A stretch of DNA of 19,661 nt from assembly GCA_024278215.1 (NCBI GenBank), contig JAJRTR010000184.1, positions 1 through 19,661 of the forward strand, given 5' to 3'. Each line of letters starts with the position of its first letter. Within the stretch, counting starts at the first letter, position 1. The translations under genes and the position numbers were made by a program. Shown here in pieces: positions 6,694 through 13,676 of the stretch. The notes under the pieces were generated by a model. It searched no databases. It saw nothing but the letters and a program-made list of their open reading frames with translations, and had not been told where the DNA came from. Origin of the DNA: a bacterium. GTDB lineage: Bacteria > UBP15 > UBA6099 > JAJRTR01.

Positions 6694-7788
6694 TTACAGT
6701 TGTGTAATAAAACCATATCCGGTGCGGGCGGCGGCACCGCAGGCGAGGAAGAACGCGGGTTCGTCTTCCACGCCGCGTCCCATGGTTGTCACACGAATGT
6801 CGTATTCGTGCATAGCTTCTATTGCGCAGGAACCGTCTTCTGTGCGCACTTCATGTTTTTTGTCGATGTTGTTGTCCTCAATTTGTTTTTCTATGAACCT
6901 GGTTTCGCGCGGCCCGAGTTTCGGCATCGCGACAACCGCCGGTGCGATCGCCGCGACATTCAACGATGTAATCGTATGCCTGCTTATTCCCCTGTGTCGC
7001 GGTCTTTCATCCTTGAATCCGATGCGCGGCACGATAATCGGTCTGCCGCCGAGTGAATGGACGGCATTTATCCATTCTCCTGTTTCAAGCGCCGTGGTGC
7101 CCAGGTCTGTGCCTGTGCCGACGATGCCTACTCCCATGGAAACGACGGCGACATCCGCGTCCAGCGCGGAGCGTGCGGCAGCGAGCGCGGAGAACTTGTT
7201 TACCGTTTCGATATCTCCTCCGAATGCGTTTCCGCAACTTATAACGGATGTTATGATTTGTCGTTTTTTCAGTGCTTTCAATGTTCTGCTGAAGGCGACC
7301 GGCAGGCAGGCGGCGTCCGTCATTATGTATGCGACATTGAGATCGCTGCCCGAAAGGTGCTGCAATGCCGCGCTCACCGGTGCTGCCATGCTGTGCAGTT
7401 CGGCGATAATCACCGGCATTGCGTCCAGCGACTCGAATGATAGTATCTTGTCGCGCCACGGGCTGCCTTCCTCCTCCGCGCTCTGTACGCTGAATTGCAG
7501 AGGAGTGTAGCGGAGTTTCATGATGTGGCCGGCGTAATGATGATTGCAGCCGCCTTCCGGCCTGTCGAGGTTCGCCATGACGAAGTGGCGCCCCCCGGAG
7601 CCGAGCCCCAGGCCGACTGCGGTGACATTCAGCAACACAGCATCGCCTTCGGCTGCAATGCCTGTAAGTGGCGGATAATTTACAGCACGCGCCTTGCAGC
7701 CGCCGACTTCCACGATCAGTTTCTGGATGTCGTCTTCGCTTTCGACAACTTCAATTACTGTGCCTGTCTTTCGTTCGATAGGGTTCAT
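6694..7788 (-). CDS. DUF3866 family protein
   Basis: A 364-residue protein that I recognise as DUF3866, a family of unknown biochemical function. Its signatures are present in order: 'AVNYPPLTG' (35-43), 'GDAVLLNVTAVGLGLGSGGRHFV' (48-70, in two blocks), 'GHIMKLRYTPLQ' (87-98), 'MPVIIAELHSM' (124-134), 'YIMTDAACLP' (154-163), 'GNAFGGD' (186-192), 'MGVGIVGTGT' (218-227, with Val where the family usually has Pro) and 'RHRGISRHT' (264-272). No transmembrane segment is evident, so it is probably cytoplasmic. Its ATG overlaps the larA-like stop codon as ATGA (7785-7788), so translation is probably coupled. It is the last gene of the Sir2 unit, and its stop codon abuts the element remnant at 6671-6693. 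Confidence 0.88.
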   Translation of the reverse strand: MNPIERKTGTVIEVVESEDDIQKLIVEVGGCKARAVNYPPLTGIAAEGDAVLLNVTAVGLGLGSGGRHFVMANLDRPEGGCNHHYAGHIMKLRYTPLQFSVQSAEEEGSPWRDKILSFESLDAMPVIIAELHSMAAPVSAALQHLSGSDLNVAYIMTDAACLPVAFSRTLKALKKRQIITSVISCGNAFGGDIETVNKFSALAAARSALDADVAVVSMGVGIVGTGTDLGTTALETGEWINAVHSLGGRPIIVPRIGFKDERPRHRGISRHTITSLNVAAIAPAVVAMPKLGPRETRFIEKQIEDNNIDKKHEVRTEDGSCAIEAMHEYDIRVTTMGRGVEDEPAFFLACGAAARTGYGFITQL

Positions 7789-9068
7789 AATATTCGGCCA
7801 ACCGGCAACGGAACTGTATTCGCCGCATCCGGTATTATAATCCCGTTGCCGCCGAGTTCCATAATTTCGGACATTGCCTGATCTGCGTTTTCCGCCTTTT
7901 TCGCTCCTGTGAGTTGTACATCCGATTCTGGAAGCGATGTGACGAGTATCACCCGTGCCGCAGCTGTTTTCTCGATGATTCTCATTGCAGTGTGTCCGTG
8001 TACGACATATTTATTTCGGAGCGCGTTTTCGATTACGCCGATGCCGCCCATTCTGAACCAGTCGCTGAAGCAGGGTGGGCCGAGTCCGGCGGTGCATTCC
8101 GCGAAAAGCACAATCGTGCCGCCTTTGCGCACTGCCCTGAAGGCATTGTCGAGTGATTTGTGCGACTGATAGAAGTTGATATCGCAGGGATGACCGCCGC
8201 AGGACGCGACAACCCAGTCGGCACGTTGTGTGATTTTCGCCCTGGCATATTTTCGCATATTTGCGCAGGCTGATTCGTGGGCGCGAAGGGGAGAGCCTGC
8301 ATGAAATTCCGCAGGTGCGCCGCCGGTACCCATAATCACGTTTATTCCGAACGAAACATCGACAAAAGCCAAAGCTTCGATCATGTCGCAGTGTATCGGG
8401 TTTCCTGCGAGTTTCAGTGTCGAGGCCTCATGCCGCGTGCCGCCGCCGGGCGCTAGATTAAGGGCGTGATTGGCGAGAATAGTTTCCCTTGCGGCGATGC
8501 CGGGCATTATGCTTTTGCGGCCACCGCTGAAACCTGCATAGTAATGAGGCATTACAACGCCTGTAATAATAAGGTTTGCCGCATCCGTCGCATGACGGTT
8601 TATGCTTACGCGTGTTCCGAGGGAGGTAGTCCCGACATGAAGCAGATTGTCGCCATCGTCGCAATCATGGTCGATCATTTCGACACGGGCGGCGACATCC
8701 GATCCGACAACAGCGCGTTTCTCGTCTTCCGTATGACCATAGTGGGTCCCGGTGGCGAAAAGTATTTTTATCTTATTGTTCGTCACACCCAGGCGGTTGA
8801 GCCTGTCGAGCAGCCGTGGAAGCCAGGCGCGAACGCCATACTTTCTTGTCTTATCTGAAAGCACAATGCAGGTCGGTCCGCCATTTATTATACAATTGTC
8901 GAAAGGCGCGCCGATGCTGTTCTTGTCGAGGGCATCATCGAACGCCGACAAAATTTCATTCTTATCTGTATAGCCGCATGGTAAATCGGGCTGTATAATC
9001 TGAGCCCTGGATGCAATATTATCGGGGATATTATAAACTTTATTTCCGAGTTTTATTGAAACGCCCAT
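7785..9068 (-). CDS. LarA-family nickel-pincer racemase/epimerase-like protein
   Basis: Taking ATG 9068 as the start gives 427 residues, close to the 424 of Lactobacillus plantarum LarA. Key LarA residues then fall almost at the reference numbering: Arg75 in 'SDKTRK', His109 in 'ATGTHYGH', His175 in 'PHYYAGFSGG', Lys185 in 'GGRKSIMPG' (covalent cofactor attachment), His201 in 'ANHAL' (nickel ligand), and Tyr300, Gln301 and Lys304 in 'FYQSHKSL'. LarA enzymes racemise or epimerise 2-hydroxyacids through a hydride-transfer step on the nickel-pincer nucleotide. A GTG at 9083 would add five residues but has no ribosome binding site, whereas ATG 9068 follows AAGGCAGGG. The gene starts within the last 29 bases of the receiver/HATPase gene. 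The cofactor synthesis genes larB, larC and larE are not in the window. Confidence 0.9.
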   Translation of the reverse strand: MGVSIKLGNKVYNIPDNIASRAQIIQPDLPCGYTDKNEILSAFDDALDKNSIGAPFDNCIINGGPTCIVLSDKTRKYGVRAWLPRLLDRLNRLGVTNNKIKILFATGTHYGHTEDEKRAVVGSDVAARVEMIDHDCDDGDNLLHVGTTSLGTRVSINRHATDAANLIITGVVMPHYYAGFSGGRKSIMPGIAARETILANHALNLAPGGGTRHEASTLKLAGNPIHCDMIEALAFVDVSFGINVIMGTGGAPAEFHAGSPLRAHESACANMRKYARAKITQRADWVVASCGGHPCDINFYQSHKSLDNAFRAVRKGGTIVLFAECTAGLGPPCFSDWFRMGGIGVIENALRNKYVVHGHTAMRIIEKTAAARVILVTSLPESDVQLTGAKKAENADQAMSEIMELGGNGIIIPDAANTVPLPVGRIL

Positions 9069-9882
9069 TGACCCTGCCTTCACCGCTCAAAAATCTTGTA
9101 AGGCGCACAGTGGAGCCACCATCCAAATATTTTATGCTGTCAACAAGTTTGCTGACAAGGAAGAGACCGCGGCCCCGGTCACGGCAGATACCTTCATCAT
9201 CAGTCGGGTCGGGTATGTTATCGACTTCAAACCCTTCTCCTTCGTCATTTATCTCGAATTCGAGTCTGTCGTCGTAGATATGGCAGAAAATGTTCACAGT
9301 TTTGTCTGGGTCCATCTTGTTGCCGTGTTCGATGGCGTTGATGCCGAGTTCGTGGAGAGCAAGTTTGATTTCCCATATTTCGTCCGGCGCAAGGTCGGTG
9401 CGAAGAAACAATTGCCCGATGAGTTCGTTGACTTTTTCGATGTAACTGAACCTGCTCTCGAAGTGGAAAGAAATCTCGTGTTTGATGCCGAGTTCCTCGT
9501 GGCTGCGCCTGCTTTTCTCGATAGTATTCCGAATTGAAGTCAGCAGATCAGCTATCTCGAATGGTTTGGAGATATAAGAGTCCGCCCCTGTCTTAAGTCC
9601 TGTGATCTTGTCTTCCTCGGTGCTTTTCGCAGACAGCATCAGGATGGGAATGGCATTGTATTCGCGCTGTATTTTAAGCCGCTGGCAAACTTCGTAACCG
9701 TCGATTTTCGGCATCATAATGTCGAGTATGATGAGGTCGTATTTGTTTTCATGCACCTTTTCCAGTGCATCGGCGCCATCGTAAGCACAATGAGGCTCGA
9801 AACCTTTGAAGGTCAGGTATCGTGACAACATGTTACACAAGTCTATGTCGTCGTCAACTATCAGAATTCGTTGTTTAGCCAT
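9040..9882 (-). CDS. Response-regulator receiver domain fused to RsbW-like HATPase
   Basis: A 280-residue two-domain regulator. Residues 1-120 form a CheY-like receiver with the acidic pocket Asp10-Asp12, phosphoacceptor Asp54 ('LIILDIMMP'), Ser84 and Lys106. Residues about 140-265 form a GHKL ATPase of the RsbW/SpoIIAB anti-sigma kinase type (HATPase_c_2), with an N-box 'ALHELGINAIEHGN' (175-188), a G1 box 'DEGEGF' (213-218) and a G2 box 'GRGLFLVSKL' (237-246). No dimerisation/phosphotransfer histidine domain is present, so it is not a histidine kinase. By analogy the receiver would switch a serine kinase or protein-binding activity, but no anti-sigma antagonist, PP2C phosphatase or cognate sensor kinase is in the window. 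There is no Shine-Dalgarno ahead of ATG 9882, which lies 8 bases after the Sir2 stop. Confidence 0.9.
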   Translation of the reverse strand: MAKQRILIVDDDIDLCNMLSRYLTFKGFEPHCAYDGADALEKVHENKYDLIILDIMMPKIDGYEVCQRLKIQREYNAIPILMLSAKSTEEDKITGLKTGADSYISKPFEIADLLTSIRNTIEKSRRSHEELGIKHEISFHFESRFSYIEKVNELIGQLFLRTDLAPDEIWEIKLALHELGINAIEHGNKMDPDKTVNIFCHIYDDRLEFEINDEGEGFEVDNIPDPTDDEGICRDRGRGLFLVSKLVDSIKYLDGGSTVRLTRFLSGEGRVNGRFNKTRK

Positions 9883-9890
9883 TGTTTATT

Positions 9891-10640
9891 TCAAATCATT
9901 TCAGTGATGCGTGGAAGCGCGGTTTCCACAGTTTCCCTTAGTACAACATCCGCCATAGAATCAACATAAGTCGGCTGCAAATTTACTACAATAAGTTTCG
10001 CTCCGTAGCTGCGTGCCATGCGCGGAAGCATTGATGCCGGGGCGACGGTAAGTGACGAACCTACTACTATCAGGACGTCGCATTCTTCACAGTCCTGCTG
10101 GGCCTGCATAAGAACTTTGAGCGGAAGTTGTTCTCCGAACAGCACCACATCCGGCTTAATGATTCCTCTGCGTTCGCAGTCGCAACGAGGCACATCGCTG
10201 TTTTCGAGCTTTTCCTTAATATCCCCGGAAGTATACTGTTTTCTGCATTCCATGCAAAAAGCCCGGTCGCCGTTCCCGTGCAATTCGAGCACATTCTTCG
10301 AGCCGGCCTTCCGGTGAAGATTGTCGATGTTCTGGGTGACCACACAGTGAAGGCGGCCTCCGGATTCCCATTCGGCAAGTGCGAAGTGGGCCGGGTTCGG
10401 TTCGGCGGCTGCAACTATTTTGGCGAGTGGACCCATGAACTGATAGAACTTTTCCGGCCTTTTCATGAACGAATCAATTGTTGCCACTTCTATCGGGTCG
10501 ATCTTTTCCCACAACCCCGACCCCGGGCTCCTGAAATCAGGGATCCCCGACGGGGTGCTGATACCGGCACCGGAAAGCGCTACGGTTTTTCGCGAGCCGC
10601 GTAATAGTGCCGCTGCTTTTTTGAAAAGTTTTTCACGCAT
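9891..10640 (-). CDS. Sir2-family NAD-dependent protein deacylase
   Basis: A 249-residue sirtuin. The NAD-binding and catalytic motifs are 'GAGIS' (24-28), 'GIPDFR' (32-37), 'TQNIDNLH' (102-109), catalytic His121 in 'ELHG', 'VVGSSL' and a C-terminal 'VVNL' strand. The zinc ribbon uses Cys129, Cys132, Cys153 and Cys155 (C-x2-C and C-x-C). The helix after 'FYQFMGPL' lacks the Tyr-x-x-Arg pair of desuccinylases, so deacetylation is the more likely activity. It removes acyl groups from lysines with consumption of NAD+, in the cytoplasm. It is the first gene of the minus-strand unit that continues into the receiver/HATPase, LarA and DUF3866 genes. The ATG at 10640 has no clear Shine-Dalgarno. It starts 51 bases after the thioredoxin-like gene ends, so read-through from that gene is possible. 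Confidence 0.95.
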   Translation of the reverse strand: MREKLFKKAAALLRGSRKTVALSGAGISTPSGIPDFRSPGSGLWEKIDPIEVATIDSFMKRPEKFYQFMGPLAKIVAAAEPNPAHFALAEWESGGRLHCVVTQNIDNLHRKAGSKNVLELHGNGDRAFCMECRKQYTSGDIKEKLENSDVPRCDCERRGIIKPDVVLFGEQLPLKVLMQAQQDCEECDVLIVVGSSLTVAPASMLPRMARSYGAKLIVVNLQPTYVDSMADVVLRETVETALPRITEMI

Positions 10641-10691
10641 TATTGTTGTTTGAAATAATAAAATAAATGCTTCAATAACTCAGCCGCCATA

Positions 10692-11471
10692 TTATTTTGC
10701 CGAAGCTTTTTTAACAGACATCCCGGCACCGAGACTTTTGAAATACCTCTTGAAGTCATTATAGCCTGCCGGGTAGCCGGTGCGTTTCCTGATGACGCCG
10801 TTGCCGTCGAGCAGAAGAATCACCGGCACTCCATTAATGAAGTAGTTCTGTGCCATGGAATTCTCGTAATCAATGTTGATGGTGACGACATTGACTTCTC
10901 TGGAAAAATCGTTTTCGAATCTATCTATCTCCGGTCGTGTGCGCTTACAATAGCCGCACCATTTGGCCATAAAGAATAGAAGTTGCGGCATTTCTTTTTT
11001 AATACCTTCAGCGAGTTTCTTCTGGCTTTCGGACGTTTTTGTATTGCTTGTCAGGGCCGCTTCGAGTTGTTTTTCCGTAAAGTCTACAATCCAGACTCCC
11101 GACACGCCACGGTCGGGCCGCACAAGAAAAACAGAGGGGACATACTCGACGCCGTAACTGTAACGCAGTTCGCTGACTTTCATTGCGTCGATGGAAACGA
11201 CTTGCGCGCCATGTTTTTTTGCAAGTTTTTCCACCATGGGTATTTCATCTGCGCTGTCTTCAACAATGTCGGAATAAAAATAAATGAACACAGCCTTGTC
11301 GGCTCTCAGGGCGGTGCCGATTTTCTGTGACGATTCATCGAGTGTCGATGTTGCCGGCTTTTTCTCTACAGCGGGAACTCTTTGCGTCATAACCGTCATG
11401 AAGACAAACAGGAAAACGCATAATGTGAACGTTTTGTGGATTGTATATGTTTTGTTAATCAAGATAGACAT
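10692..11471 (-). CDS. Exported tandem thioredoxin-fold protein
   Basis: The chosen start, ATG 11471, has GAAGGAG just upstream and gives 259 residues; a longer frame to a TTG at 11531 has no support. Residues about 12-30 are a hydrophobic signal peptide or membrane anchor. Two thioredoxin-like domains follow. The first (about 50-140) keeps the cis-proline ('YVPSVFLV', Pro112) but has no CxxC. The second (about 155-248) has the active site 'WCGYC' (Cys172, Cys175) and cis-proline 'GVPVILLL' (Pro216). It probably reduces or isomerises disulfides, or buffers thiols, in the periplasm. The degenerate first domain may bind a substrate or partner. It is transcribed divergently from the acyl-CoA dehydrogenase gene. 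Confidence 0.85.
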   Translation of the reverse strand: MSILINKTYTIHKTFTLCVFLFVFMTVMTQRVPAVEKKPATSTLDESSQKIGTALRADKAVFIYFYSDIVEDSADEIPMVEKLAKKHGAQVVSIDAMKVSELRYSYGVEYVPSVFLVRPDRGVSGVWIVDFTEKQLEAALTSNTKTSESQKKLAEGIKKEMPQLLFFMAKWCGYCKRTRPEIDRFENDFSREVNVVTINIDYENSMAQNYFINGVPVILLLDGNGVIRKRTGYPAGYNDFKRYFKSLGAGMSVKKASAK

Positions 11472-11487
11472 TGCTCCTTCAACACAT

Positions 11488-11496
11488 ATTATAGCA
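11488..11496 (-). promoter_or_regulatory. Predicted extended -10 promoter for the thioredoxin-like gene
   Basis: The minus strand reads TGCTATAAT here: a perfect -10 hexamer with the TGn extension. No good -35 lies at 16-18 bases, which an extended -10 can tolerate. Transcription would begin about 10 bases before ATG 11471, right at the ribosome binding site, so the leader would be unusually short. Confidence 0.4.
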
Positions 11497-11594
11497 ATAA
11501 ATTGGAATAGGGCCATATTTTTAAATATCAAATTTCATAACAGGGAACCTGGCAGACAGCATATTTTCTAAATACGTAAAATAGGAACAACCTG

Positions 11595-11623
11595 TTCAAT
11601 TTCGATGAATTAAGTGATATAAT
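11595..11623 (+). promoter_or_regulatory. Predicted promoter for the acyl-CoA dehydrogenase gene
   Basis: A perfect TATAAT (11618-11623) carries the TGn extension (TGA directly before it). A weak -35-like TTCAAT (11595-11600) sits exactly 17 bases upstream. The predicted transcript leader is about 90 bases and ends in a strong ribosome binding site, GGAGG (11708-11712), 8 bases before ATG 11721. Confidence 0.6.
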
Positions 11624-11720
11624 TCCGTGGTTTGAGCTGTATTTCTCATGTGCAGAAATGATATTGTGATAACGTACTGAAATGAAACAAAAAATTTTTA
11701 TCATAATGGAGGACTGAATT

Positions 11721-13601
11721 ATGGCAGACTACAAAGTGGACTTAAGGGACGTGAAATTTGTCCTGAACGAGTATCTTGGATTGGAAAAATTGTGTGAGTT
11801 TTCGAGGTTCAAGGAACTCGATTTCGACGCGGACATGCTGAACGACATGATGCAGCAGGGTCTGAAATTTGCGCAGGAAACACTTGCTCCGATCAACAAG
11901 GAAGGCGACGAAGCCGGCGCAAAAAATGAAAACGGACAGGTGATAGTGCCGAAGTGCTACCACGAACCATACTGGACGTATGTCAATAACGGGTGGGGCG
12001 CGACGACCTCGAATCCGGAGTACGGCGGAATGGGCCTGCCGGAAATTATCAACACATGCGTCGGTGAATTCTTCTCCGGCTCGAACTGCTCGTTCGCTAT
12101 GATGCCGGGGCTGACAAAATCGGCCGCGTATGTTATCGACTCGTGCGGAAGCGATGAGCAGAAAGAGAAGTATCTTGAAAAAATGTACACGGGCGTATGG
12201 GCGGGAACGATGTGTCTTACTGAACCGCAGGCAGGCTCGGACGTGGGCGCCAGCAAGACTATGGCATACCCGATCGAAGGTAAAGAAAACTGCTACAAGA
12301 TTGTCGGCAACAAGCAGTTTATCACTTTCGGCGACAACAATATCACTGAAAATGTCATACATCTTGTGCTCGCTCGCACACCCGGCGCTCCCGCGGGTAC
12401 GAGGGGCATCGGCCTCTTCATCGTTCCCCGAAACAAGATCAACGAAGACGGCTCGTCCGGCGAAAGCAATGATGTGGCATGTCCGAGCATCGAACATAAA
12501 ATGGGCATCCACGGCTCACCGACCTGCGTGCTGAACTTCGGCGACAACGACAACTGCGAAGGCGAACTTATCGGCGACATCTACAGCGGAATGAAATATA
12601 TGTTCATCATGATGAACGAAGAACGACTGATGGTCGGCATGCAGGGCATGGCGATGGCCGGTGCGGCCTATATGGCGGCGCTTAAGTACTCCCAGGAACG
12701 CCAGCAGGGTTGCCACATCACAAAGATGAGAGAACCCGACGCGCCCAAGGTCACCATCGACCAGCACCCGGATGTGCGCAGGATGCTCATGACGATGAAA
12801 GCTTATACGGAAGGTATGCGCGCGCTGCTCTACACTACAGGCCAGTATATTGATTATGGACACTGGAGCGACGACGAGGAAGAGAAGAAAAAATACAGCG
12901 GCTTCGTCGAACTCCTTACCCCGATATGCAAAGCCTACTGCTCGGACACGGCTTTCAGGGTCACCGAGATGGCAATGCAGACACATGGCGGATACGGCTA
13001 CTGCTCCGAGTATCCGGTGGAACAGTATTGTAGCGACACAAAGATCACTTCAATATATGAAGGTACGAACGCTATCCAGGCGCTCGACCTTCTCGGTCGC
13101 AAACTGCCCATGAAGGGCGGCTCGGTGATGATGAGTTTCGTGCAGGAAATAAATGAGAGGCTTGGTAAGCTGAAGGACAATGAAGCAACTGCCGATATGG
13201 CCGCCAGGCTTTCCGATGCTCTGAACAAAACGCAGGCTGTCATCATGAAATTCATGGGGCTGTCCAAGGAAAAGAGCTTGCAGGCATACGTCCCGTTCAT
13301 CAACGCCTGCGACCTGCTGGAGATGCTCGGCGACTTCCTCTGCGGGTTCTTCCTCGCCGAAGAGGCCGCCATAGCCGACGGTAAGTTCAAGGCTATCTGC
13401 GCGGAAAAAGGCGCATCGGACGACGCGGCTGTCGCCGCGCTTCTGAAAGACAGCGAAGAGGCTAAATTCTACTATTCAAAAGTGCAGACAGCGGACTTCT
13501 TCATGAACAATCTTCTGCCGCGCGTGCACTGGAAAGAATCAGCGATAAATAATTTGAACACAGCATGTATGAATGACGTGTTCCCTAACCTCGTCGACTG
13601 A
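11721..13601 (+). CDS. Acyl-CoA dehydrogenase, large PF12806-type (DmdC-like)
   Basis: A 626-residue flavoprotein of the long acyl-CoA dehydrogenase subgroup. The N-terminal helical domain (about 35-155) is followed by the beta domain with the FAD/substrate motif 'CLTEPQAGSDVG' (165-176) and 'YKIVGNKQFIT' (192-202). The C-terminal helical domain contains 'MQTHGGYGY' (419-427) and the catalytic base Glu447 in 'SIYEGTNAIQALDLLGRK'. A further domain (about 480-600) matches the acetyl-CoA dehydrogenase C-terminal-like extension seen in 3-(methylthio)propanoyl-CoA dehydrogenases. It would oxidise an acyl-CoA to the 2-enoyl-CoA and pass electrons to an electron-transfer flavoprotein. Substrate chain length cannot be read from sequence. 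It has its own promoter, ribosome binding site and terminator, so it is monocistronic. No ETF or other beta-oxidation genes are nearby. Confidence 0.93.
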   Translation: MADYKVDLRDVKFVLNEYLGLEKLCEFSRFKELDFDADMLNDMMQQGLKFAQETLAPINKEGDEAGAKNENGQVIVPKCYHEPYWTYVNNGWGATTSNPEYGGMGLPEIINTCVGEFFSGSNCSFAMMPGLTKSAAYVIDSCGSDEQKEKYLEKMYTGVWAGTMCLTEPQAGSDVGASKTMAYPIEGKENCYKIVGNKQFITFGDNNITENVIHLVLARTPGAPAGTRGIGLFIVPRNKINEDGSSGESNDVACPSIEHKMGIHGSPTCVLNFGDNDNCEGELIGDIYSGMKYMFIMMNEERLMVGMQGMAMAGAAYMAALKYSQERQQGCHITKMREPDAPKVTIDQHPDVRRMLMTMKAYTEGMRALLYTTGQYIDYGHWSDDEEEKKKYSGFVELLTPICKAYCSDTAFRVTEMAMQTHGGYGYCSEYPVEQYCSDTKITSIYEGTNAIQALDLLGRKLPMKGGSVMMSFVQEINERLGKLKDNEATADMAARLSDALNKTQAVIMKFMGLSKEKSLQAYVPFINACDLLEMLGDFLCGFFLAEEAAIADGKFKAICAEKGASDDAAVAALLKDSEEAKFYYSKVQTADFFMNNLLPRVHWKESAINNLNTACMNDVFPNLVD

Positions 13602-13626
13602 AATTATTCATGACAAAGCAGATAAT

Positions 13627-13659
13627 AAAAACCCCGGCGCATTCTGGCCGGGGTTTTTT
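13627..13659 (+). terminator. Rho-independent terminator after the acyl-CoA dehydrogenase gene
   Basis: ACCCCGGC (13631-13638) pairs perfectly with GCCGGGGT (13647-13654) around an 8-base loop, extended by flanking A and T runs. A run of six T residues follows at 13654-13659. It starts 25 bases after the stop codon. Confidence 0.9.
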
Positions 13660-13676
13660 GGGGATATAGTCATAGT

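Noticed and set aside
6680-7510. A 276-residue plus-strand open frame
   Set aside because: It is antisense to the well-supported DUF3866 gene, has low-complexity Ser/Ala-rich composition and shows no family motif.
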